NCBI GenBank assembly: GCA_937867135.1
Contig: CALMKK010000371.1
Location: 1-35,388 of the forward strand
Direction: 5' to 3'
Source: an uncultured candidate division Zixibacteria bacterium
GTDB lineage: Bacteria; Zixibacteria; MSB-5A5; GN15; PGXB01
Length of the DNA: 35,388 nucleotides
In this document: in pieces, positions 28,376 through 35,388 of the stretch
How positions within the stretch are numbered: the stretch's first letter is position 1
How the letters are laid out: each line of letters begins with the position of its first letter
The notes under the pieces: generated by a model
What the model was told of the DNA's origin: nothing
The model's database searches: none
Seen by the model: only the letters and a program-made list of their open reading frames with translations
Made by a program: the position numbers and the translations under genes

Positions 28376-30202
28376 ATGTGCGGGATTGTCGGTTATGTCG
28401 GTGAGAAACAGGCCCTGCCGATTTTGATTGAGGGTTTAAAGAGGCTGGAATATCGCGGATATGATTCCGCCGGTATCGTCCTTTTTGAAAAAGGCGCCCT
28501 GACGGCGGAGAAAGCGGCCGGGAAAATAAATCATCTGGAAGAACTCCTGCGGGGAAAGAAATATAACTCGACACAGGGGATCGCCCATACCCGATGGGCG
28601 ACGCACGGCGAGCCGACCGATCTCAACGCCCATCCCCATTTCGACTGCAAGAATAATATTGCCTTGGTGCATAACGGCATTATCGAAAATTATAGGTCCT
28701 TGAAAGCGCTATTGGAGCGGCAGGGCCACAGGATATTGACCGACACCGATACCGAGATTCTGGTGCATCTCATCGAGCAGTACTACGAGGGGGACCTGAC
28801 GGAGGCGGTTCGTTCGGCCCTGACCCAGGTGGAAGGGACCTATGGTATTGCGGTGATATCGGCCGGGGAACCGGGGAAAATAGTAGCGGCTCGTCAGGGT
28901 TCGCCGCTGGTTCTGGGGAACGGCGACGGCGAGAATTTTATCGCTTCCGATGTTTCCGCCATTCTATCCCATACCAAGCGAGCGGTTTATCTCAATGAAG
29001 GGGAAATCGTCACCGTGACCGCCGACAAATTCGTTATTACCACGATCGACAAGGTGCATCGGGCGCCCAAAGTCGAAGAAATCGACTGGACGCTGGAGAT
29101 GATTGAAAAAGGCGGATTCGATCATTTCATGCTCAAGGAAATCCATGAGCAACCATCGACCCTTCGTAACGCCATTCGGGGCCGATTGAATTTTGATGAG
29201 GGGATCACCCGGCTGAACGGACTGAATCTTCAATATGACCAACTCCGCCGGATCGATCGAATTATTATCACCGCCTGCGGGACATCGTATCACTCCGCCC
29301 TGATCGGCGAATATATGATCGAGGAAATCGCCAAGATACCGGTGGAAGTGGAGTATGCCTCGGAGTTTCGGTACCGTTCGCCGATTATCAACGATGGGAC
29401 GCTTCTGTTCGTAATCAGTCAATCGGGCGAGACGGCCGATACCCTGGCGGCGCTTCGCGAAGCCAAGAAAAAGGGAGCGACGGTTCTGGGAATCTGCAAT
29501 GTGGTCGGTTCCAGTATTGCCCGGGAGACCGACGGCGGGGTCTATATTCACGCCGGGCCGGAAATCGGGGTAGCCTCGACCAAGGCTTTCACTTCCCAGG
29601 TTATGGTATTGGCGCTGATTACGAATCTTCTGGGGAGAATGCGCAATCTCTCGGTGCAACAGGGGCATGAGATGCTGGAGGCTATCCAACGGATACCGGA
29701 TCAGGTGGAACAGATTTTGAAGATTGAGGATCAGATTAAGGAGATTGCCCGGGCTTATTATCGGAGCAATAATTTCCTTTATCTGGGGCGCGGTATTAAT
29801 TTTCCGGCGGCGCTGGAAGGGGCACTAAAATTGAAGGAAATTTCGTATATCCATGCCGAAGGGTATCCGGCGGCCGAAATGAAGCACGGGCCGATCGCGC
29901 TTATCGATGAAAATATGCCGGTGGTGGTGATCGCGCTAAAGGATTCGGTGCATGATAAGGTGATGTCGAATATCGCCGAGGTGAAAGCGCGCAACGGAAA
30001 TATTATCGCTATCGCCAACGAAGGGGATACGGAGATTGCCGACCGGGTCAATCATGTGATTTATATTCCCCGAACGAGAACGATTCTGACGCCGCTACTT
30101 TCGATTATACCGCTTCAGTTGCTGGCTTATCATGTGGCGGTCCTGCGGGGCTGCCATATCGATCAGCCGCGCAATCTGGCGAAGAGCGTGACCGTGGAAT
30201 AG
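28376..30202 (+). CDS. glmS: Glutamine-fructose-6-phosphate aminotransferase (isomerizing)
   Basis: MCGIVGYVGEKQALPILIEGLKRLEYRGYDSAGI; two SIS domains; C-terminus QPRNLAKSVTVE. Confidence 0.98.
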   Translation: MCGIVGYVGEKQALPILIEGLKRLEYRGYDSAGIVLFEKGALTAEKAAGKINHLEELLRGKKYNSTQGIAHTRWATHGEPTDLNAHPHFDCKNNIALVHNGIIENYRSLKALLERQGHRILTDTDTEILVHLIEQYYEGDLTEAVRSALTQVEGTYGIAVISAGEPGKIVAARQGSPLVLGNGDGENFIASDVSAILSHTKRAVYLNEGEIVTVTADKFVITTIDKVHRAPKVEEIDWTLEMIEKGGFDHFMLKEIHEQPSTLRNAIRGRLNFDEGITRLNGLNLQYDQLRRIDRIIITACGTSYHSALIGEYMIEEIAKIPVEVEYASEFRYRSPIINDGTLLFVISQSGETADTLAALREAKKKGATVLGICNVVGSSIARETDGGVYIHAGPEIGVASTKAFTSQVMVLALITNLLGRMRNLSVQQGHEMLEAIQRIPDQVEQILKIEDQIKEIARAYYRSNNFLYLGRGINFPAALEGALKLKEISYIHAEGYPAAEMKHGPIALIDENMPVVVIALKDSVHDKVMSNIAEVKARNGNIIAIANEGDTEIADRVNHVIYIPRTRTILTPLLSIIPLQLLAYHVAVLRGCHIDQPRNLAKSVTVE

Positions 30203-30226
30203 TATCCAAATTCCGATTGATTTAAG

Positions 30227-30252
30227 GGCGGTTTTTTCGACCGCCTTTTTTT
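30227..30252 (+). terminator. Rho-independent terminator after glmS
   Basis: ggcggt-tttttcg-accgcc followed by T7. Confidence 0.85.
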
Positions 30253-30458
30253 ATGGCTTATTAAGGTGGTTAACAAATTTTCGGGTGGATAAGCGGTATC
30301 GATATTTTGGATTGATCGCCGCGTTTAATAAACTATAACTTATTATCCGGCATAAAGATTATTATTTTCAGGAGTTTGTTTTTTCCCGGCATCGCGATTG
30401 CATATGGTTATTACGGATTTGGCTCAGTGCCGGATTTGTTTTAAAAAATGGAGATAAT

Positions 30459-30959
30459 ATGAAAAAACAGACTCTCTGGCTGTGCGGGATACTGATAGGT
30501 CTAATGGCAGGGCCCCTATATGGGGGAGAAATTTCACGAGCCGACTGTCTGAAAATAGCGGCCGAAAAAATTGCTCCGGACAAAAAAATCAAAGTGACAT
30601 TCAACGACAATACCACCCTTCAGGGGCGAATGCTGGAGGCCGATACGGCTCAGGCTATTCTCAAATTATATAAATTGTCAGGAAATTATCTGACGCCGGT
30701 CGCATTGGGCGCCGACAGCATTGCCGGAATCAATTATCGGCAGGCGTGGCAATTCAAGCCGCACCATATTGCTTTTGGGATCGGCGGTGCCTTTGTGGGG
30801 GCATTAGTGGGGCAGGTTGTTGAAGGGTGGATCGACCCCGGGGGCGGAGGGTGGACATATCGGGAAGACGGCCGGCATATTGGAGCGCTGGCCGGGTTTC
30901 TGGCAGGGATATTTATTCCACTGGCGACACCATCGGGCGTCAATATTCATTGCAGGTAA
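30459..30959 (+). CDS. Small exported protein of unknown function with Gly-rich membrane segments
   Basis: Signal peptide MKKQTLWLCGILIGLMAGPLYG; RBS ggaga; GIGGAFVGALVGQVVEG and IGALAGFLAGIFIPLA Gly-rich hydrophobic segments. Confidence 0.6.
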   Translation: MKKQTLWLCGILIGLMAGPLYGGEISRADCLKIAAEKIAPDKKIKVTFNDNTTLQGRMLEADTAQAILKLYKLSGNYLTPVALGADSIAGINYRQAWQFKPHHIAFGIGGAFVGALVGQVVEGWIDPGGGGWTYREDGRHIGALAGFLAGIFIPLATPSGVNIHCR

Positions 30960-31102
30960 AGCGCCTATTCTGCAGAATTTGCCCCCTTTCGGCATTTCGG
31001 CCTTGGATAAAAAAGAAGTCGCGCCGAATTCTATTCATCTCCTATCATAGTCTCTTCCCAATAAACGGCAAAAGCGAGATATATTTATGCCTGAGTATTT
31101 AG

Positions 31103-31132
31103 TTGACACTCCCGAAAACCGGTGTTTATATT
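31103..31132 (+). promoter_or_regulatory. Putative promoter of the CsgG/OmpA gene
   Basis: TTGACA - 18 nt - TATATT, followed by ~60 nt leader and AAAGGAG RBS. Confidence 0.6.
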
Positions 31133-31196
31133 TAGCATTGGGTTTTAAAGTCATCATCGAATAATTGACATAAATCTATCTTGAAAGGAGAATGCT

Positions 31197-32987
31197 ATGT
31201 TGAGGAGAAATGTTTCCCATTGGTTCGGCTTCATGATAATTCTATTGGTGCTGCTGGCGGTAGCGGTGGAGGCCGGAGTCAATGAGAAAGTGACCTATCA
31301 GGGAAACAAGGCCCGCATTGCAGTGGGGACAATCAAGAGCAAAGCGGCGGATTGTGACGACGAAATGGCGGCGTCGATCGGCGAAATGCTTTCGACGGCC
31401 CTGGCCAATGAAGAGAAATTTATCGTTCTGGCGAGCCAGGAAGAAGTTGACGAATTGAAAGAAGAGATCGATATGGCCCAATCAGGTGATGTGGAAGAGG
31501 GGAAAGGACCGGAAGGGGGGCTGATGGAAGGGGCCGATATTCTTGTGACCGGCGCCATCACCGGTTTTGAGCCGGAAGCAAAGGGAAGCGGCGGCGGATT
31601 GGGAGCGCTGAAAAAGAAAGCCTTCGGGAAAGTCGGGATGGAGTCGAAGACGGCGGAAATCATGATAGATATCAAATTAATCGATATCCGCACCCGCCGC
31701 GTTATTAAGGCGATGCCTTTGGAAGCCAAATCAACGTCGTGGGCGACCGATATGGAGGGGGGCGGCATGGTTGAAGATGTCGCTCTGGTCGGCGGCCTGG
31801 GGACATTTTCCAACGAACCGATGGAAAAGGCGATCCGGGCGGTGTTAGCCAAAGCGGTCGAGAAAATTGCCAAGGAGGTTCCCGAGGAATATTACCGCTA
31901 TAAGGGCAAGGGGGAATATACCAAAGAGTACGGCGCCACCTCGGGCGCGGCGGGCAAGACCGGCGGCGAAGCCGCTGAAGGGGGAGCATCATCGGGCGGC
32001 TCGGGTGCATCAAGCGGAGTGGTCCGGGCCCAGAATATGGCTCTCTTTACCAAGTATGATTTCATTCCGGGGGATAAGGTTATTTTTTATGATGATATGT
32101 CCGGCGAAGAGGTCGGAGAGTTTCCGTCGAAGTGGAGCCTCGATGACGGCGTTTTTGAAATAGCGGCCAAAGGGGACAGGAAATGGATAATGTGCACCGA
32201 CAAGGGCACTATCCGGCCCAAAATGAAGACGACGCTTCCGTCGAGGTATACCATCGAACTCGATATTTACAGCAACGGAGCGGATGAATCGGGTCATTAT
32301 TATTACCTTTATATTCTTGATCCCAACGAACAGGAAATAGCCCAGTTCAATGTCAAACACGGTACAAGCACCAATGTTTCCCTTTATGACAAAGATGTGG
32401 CATCGAAAGAGTTGCCCGCCAAACTGGGCAAGGGGGTGCACACGATGCGGATCATGGGGACGGGGACCACGATGAAATGTTATCTCGACAACGAGCGGGT
32501 GGCCAATGTTCCGGAGATCGAAGGATTTAAACCGTCGTCTGTCAAGATTCTCTGCGATCCGTGGCAGGAGCCGCAAAATCCGATGCTCATGGGTACAATC
32601 CGTATCGCCGAAGGGGGGAAATCGATGCGGCAACAGCTGGATGAGACCGGGAAAATCGTGACGCACGGGATACTCTTTGATTCCGGTTCCGATGTCATCA
32701 AGGGAGAATCGTATAAGACGCTGGCGGAAATCGGGCAGTTGATGACCGATGACGCGGCGCTCCGGCTTTCAATCGAAGGGCATACCGACAGCGACGGGGA
32801 AGAAGCGTACAATCAGGATTTGAGCCAGCGTCGCGCCGAATCGGTGCGGGCCTATCTGGTGAGCAAATATCAGGTCGACGGGGCGCGGTTGGAATCGAAA
32901 GGTTTCGGCGAGAGCAAGCCGATCGACGCCAATACAACGGGGGAGGGAAAGGCGAACAACAGAAGAGTGGAGCTGGTGAAGTTATAA
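31197..32987 (+). CDS. CsgG-like/OmpA multidomain envelope protein
   Basis: Signal peptide; CsgG-like N-terminal region (RIAVGTIKSKA..., LASQEEVDELKEE, GADILVTGAITGFE); Gly/Ser-rich linker; LamG/DUF1080-like middle; C-terminal OmpA domain ILFDSGSDVIKGES...IEGHTDSDGEEAYNQDLSQRRAESVRAYL...NNRRVELVKL. Confidence 0.85.
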   Translation: MLRRNVSHWFGFMIILLVLLAVAVEAGVNEKVTYQGNKARIAVGTIKSKAADCDDEMAASIGEMLSTALANEEKFIVLASQEEVDELKEEIDMAQSGDVEEGKGPEGGLMEGADILVTGAITGFEPEAKGSGGGLGALKKKAFGKVGMESKTAEIMIDIKLIDIRTRRVIKAMPLEAKSTSWATDMEGGGMVEDVALVGGLGTFSNEPMEKAIRAVLAKAVEKIAKEVPEEYYRYKGKGEYTKEYGATSGAAGKTGGEAAEGGASSGGSGASSGVVRAQNMALFTKYDFIPGDKVIFYDDMSGEEVGEFPSKWSLDDGVFEIAAKGDRKWIMCTDKGTIRPKMKTTLPSRYTIELDIYSNGADESGHYYYLYILDPNEQEIAQFNVKHGTSTNVSLYDKDVASKELPAKLGKGVHTMRIMGTGTTMKCYLDNERVANVPEIEGFKPSSVKILCDPWQEPQNPMLMGTIRIAEGGKSMRQQLDETGKIVTHGILFDSGSDVIKGESYKTLAEIGQLMTDDAALRLSIEGHTDSDGEEAYNQDLSQRRAESVRAYLVSKYQVDGARLESKGFGESKPIDANTTGEGKANNRRVELVKL

Positions 32988-32997
32988 GAGTAATATG

Positions 32998-33025
32998 AAA
33001 GGGTCGGCCGAGAGTCCGGCCCTTT
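32998..33025 (+). terminator. Possible hairpin terminator without a clear T tract
   Basis: aaagggtcgg-ccgagagt-ccggcccttt, 10-bp stem with one G-T pair. Confidence 0.4.
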
Positions 33026-33153
33026 GAGTTTGGGATGGATCGACCATGAGATGACGGGCTGTGGGAGGAATAGCGGAGCACAGGGCTGGCGGAAAGCAGT
33101 ATAATTTAAATGTCGAGCGGCAATGAAATGCAAGTTGTCGAACCCCCCGCTCA

Positions 33154-33168
33154 TTCCGCGACGCGGAA
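33154..33168. repeat. Perfect intergenic palindrome ttccgcg-a-cgcggaa
   Basis: 7-bp arms with a 1-nt centre, read directly. Confidence 0.6.
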
Positions 33169-33268
33169 CTGGAATGCTATGGTTGATATGTCAGAAATAA
33201 ATATTAAGTGGTTGGGAAACAGCCACAATGTACGGCTCCTTTGCCTCATAGGATTTGAGAGGCTGGCA

Positions 33269-33286
33269 GCGGGTCTGAGGACCCGC
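33269..33286. repeat. Intergenic hairpin gcgggtc-tgag-gacccgc
   Basis: Perfect 7-bp stem with 4-nt loop upstream of the lipoprotein gene. Confidence 0.6.
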
Positions 33287-33312
33287 CGATCACTTGACGG
33301 GAAGTATTTGAA

Positions 33313-34242
33313 ATGAAGAAAAAGCTTAACAAAGAACTGATTAATTATCCAATCATAATTATATTGGTGACGATGAGTGTTTTGTTGTTTGTCAGTTGCG
33401 GTGAAGAAAAAACAAAATTGGATTTAATAGTGCAATTACCGGCGAAAATCGAGGCATGGGCGTTGGTTGGAGCGCCGGAGCAGTATGACCGCCAGAGCAT
33501 ATTCGACTATATCGACGGGGCGGGAGAGGTATATCTTGCCTATAATTTCCGGGACGTGAAAGTCTATCATTATATGGCGTCGGGGAAGCCGGAAATAACG
33601 GTTGAATTGTATGATATGGGGTCGGATAAGGACGCTTACGGCATTTTCAGTTACACGCGTCAGAACGAACAGGCCGGAATCGGCAACGGGTATGACTTTA
33701 TGGGAAGCCTGCTCTGTTTCTGGCAGGGGAAATATTTTGTAAATATAACAACCACGGAAGAGACCGAGGAAACAAAAGGGGCGATGCTTAATTTAGCGCG
33801 GGCCGTTTCGGGGAAATTGCCATCGGGGGGCGAAAGACCGCGTCTGCTTCGGGCTCTGCCGCCGGAAAATCTTGATTTATCCGGTGTCCTCTATTTTCAT
33901 GCTTTTTCGATTTTGAATAATGAATATTATCTGTCTTCGGGGAATATTCTGAATCTTGATTCCGCCGCCGAAGCGGTTCTGGGCACGTACAGGCCGGATA
34001 AGGCGATTCTGCTGGTGGTCAAATATCAATCGGAAGAGGAAGCAAAAGAGGCGCGGGATAAGTTTATCGAAAGATATGCGCCGAATATCGATTCGAGCGG
34101 GGACGGTACAAATGAAAAAGGGAAAAATATTAAGATATTTTTGGATAGAGATTATTTGAGTATAGTCCTGGATGCATCATCGAAAAGCGAGGCCGATGCC
34201 ATAATCGATAAATGCCGGGAAATGATATCAAAGCTGGAATAA
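33313..34242 (+). CDS. Putative lipoprotein, DUF6599-like
   Basis: N-terminal TM and lipobox-like LLFVSC; characteristic-looking motif IFDYIDGAGEVYLAYNFRDVKVYHY. Confidence 0.7.
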   Translation: MKKKLNKELINYPIIIILVTMSVLLFVSCGEEKTKLDLIVQLPAKIEAWALVGAPEQYDRQSIFDYIDGAGEVYLAYNFRDVKVYHYMASGKPEITVELYDMGSDKDAYGIFSYTRQNEQAGIGNGYDFMGSLLCFWQGKYFVNITTTEETEETKGAMLNLARAVSGKLPSGGERPRLLRALPPENLDLSGVLYFHAFSILNNEYYLSSGNILNLDSAAEAVLGTYRPDKAILLVVKYQSEEEAKEARDKFIERYAPNIDSSGDGTNEKGKNIKIFLDRDYLSIVLDASSKSEADAIIDKCREMISKLE

Positions 34243-34258
34243 CAGGCGGGGTGAAATT

Positions 34259-35152
34259 ATGCCGGATATGAAAATAACGAGGCGGAATTTTATCAAAGTA
34301 GCGGGAACGGCGGCGGTAGGGATGACATTGGGTTTTCCGGCCCTGGCCGATATCCTGAAAGCCGAGACCCCGTTGAGCCGGGTGGTGCTGATTCGCAATA
34401 TGGGGGCGGTTCATCCGGACGGGCAACTCGATGCCGCGATAATTCAGAGTATGCTCGATGAAGCGGTAACGGTTTTATTCGATGCGAAAACGCCGCAGGC
34501 GGCATGGAAAAAGATTATCAGGCCCGAAGATATCTTGGGAATAAAAACCAATGGATGGAAGTATCTTCCGACTCCGCCGGCATTGGAATCAGCCATAAAA
34601 GCACGGGTGATGGAAGCCGGGGTCGCGGAAAACAATATAAGTATACGAGACCAGGGGATAATCGAGGACCCGATTTTTCAAAAAGCGACGGCTCTCATCA
34701 ATACCCGTCCGATGCGGGCGCATGCCTGGGCGGGAGTAGGATCGCTGATCAAAAATTATATCATGTTCGCGCCGCAGCCGTGGGAATATCATGATAATTC
34801 CTGCGCGAGTCTGGGCTCGATCTGGCTGAAGCCGGAGATAAAGGGGAAAACCCGCCTGAATGTACTGGTGATGCTGACGCCGCAGTTTCATATTCTGGGG
34901 CCGCATCATTTTGACAAAAAATATGTCTGGAACTACGGCGGGCTGTTGGTCGGCACCGACCCGGTGGCGGTGGATGCGACCGGGCTCCGAATTATTCAGG
35001 CCAAGAGAATGGAATTTTTCAAGGAAGAAATAAGCCTCAAGCCGGTGGCGCATCACATTGAGTTTGCGGACAAGCAGTACCATTTGGGGACATGCGATAA
35101 AGACAAGATTGAATTGATCAGGCGGGGCTGGACGGAAGGGATTCTGATTTAG
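34259..35152 (+). CDS. DUF362 domain-containing protein with Tat signal
   Basis: Twin-arginine signal TRRNFIKVAGTAAVGMTLGFPALA; DUF362-type IRPEDILGIKTNGW...LLVGTDPVAVDATGLRII. Confidence 0.8.
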   Translation: MPDMKITRRNFIKVAGTAAVGMTLGFPALADILKAETPLSRVVLIRNMGAVHPDGQLDAAIIQSMLDEAVTVLFDAKTPQAAWKKIIRPEDILGIKTNGWKYLPTPPALESAIKARVMEAGVAENNISIRDQGIIEDPIFQKATALINTRPMRAHAWAGVGSLIKNYIMFAPQPWEYHDNSCASLGSIWLKPEIKGKTRLNVLVMLTPQFHILGPHHFDKKYVWNYGGLLVGTDPVAVDATGLRIIQAKRMEFFKEEISLKPVAHHIEFADKQYHLGTCDKDKIELIRRGWTEGILI

Positions 35153-35218
35153 ATTTTACAGGTTAGAATCATTACTGATTCCGACAAATTCGAATCTAAA
35201 ACTGTTGCGGAGGAAATT

Positions 35219-35388
35219 ATGAATGTCGTAGAAAGAGCGAAAAATATTCTGCTCACGCCGGCGAAGGAGTGGGAGGTCATCAAGAATGAACCGCTCACGA
35301 CCGGCCAGATGTATTCCCAGTATGTCATGATTCTGGCGCTGATTCCGGCGATTGCCGGATTTATCGGGCAGTCGATCTTCGGCGTGTC
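35219..35388 (+). CDS. Yip1-family membrane protein, 3'-truncated by window end
   Basis: RBS cggagg then ATG: MNVVERAKNILLTPAKEWEVIKNEPLTTGQMYSQYVMILALIPAIAGFIGQSIFGV, open to the window end and absent from the ORF track. Confidence 0.75.
   Translation, partial: MNVVERAKNILLTPAKEWEVIKNEPLTTGQMYSQYVMILALIPAIAGFIGQSIFGV

Noticed and set aside
28964-29689. 241-aa minus-strand ORF antisense to glmS
   Set aside because: Shadow ORF; glmS conserved throughout.
33110-33316. 68-aa ORF in the intergenic palindrome region
   Set aside because: Overlaps the inverted repeats, no RBS, no domain; probably non-coding.

Overview
Mostly housekeeping bacterial chromosome. I see no CRISPR array, rRNA, tRNA or transposase. 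In order along the window: (1) the 3' part of a secreted Cys-repeat/HMA-domain protein; (2) a PorV/PorQ-like outer-membrane protein; (3) a complete F1Fo ATP synthase operon (atpZ-I-B-E-F-H-A-G-D-C); (4) a DUF177-rpmF-plsX-fabH-fabD-fabG-acpP-fabF-rnc operon; (5) etfB with no adjacent etfA; (6) a large uncharacterised secreted protein, then a heterodimeric ABC exporter pair and an inositol-monophosphatase-family gene; (7) a TonB-dependent receptor and an alpha/beta hydrolase on the minus strand; (8) glmM-glmS; (9) an accessory tail with a small Gly-rich exported protein, a CsgG-like/Gly-Ser linker/LamG-like/OmpA multidomain protein, a DUF6599-like lipoprotein, a Tat-signal DUF362 protein, and the start of a Yip1-family protein cut by the window end. 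The least explained items are the 738-aa exported protein (16979-19195), the CsgG-OmpA architecture (31197-32987), the lipoprotein/DUF362/Yip1 cluster (33313-35388), the repeat region at the start, an ~80-nt plsX/fabH overlap, and possible leaderless promoters. Gene content suggests a Gram-negative, FCB-like candidate phylum (for example Zixibacteria-like). That placement is inference only. Nothing here is clearly an undescribed defence or mobile system.
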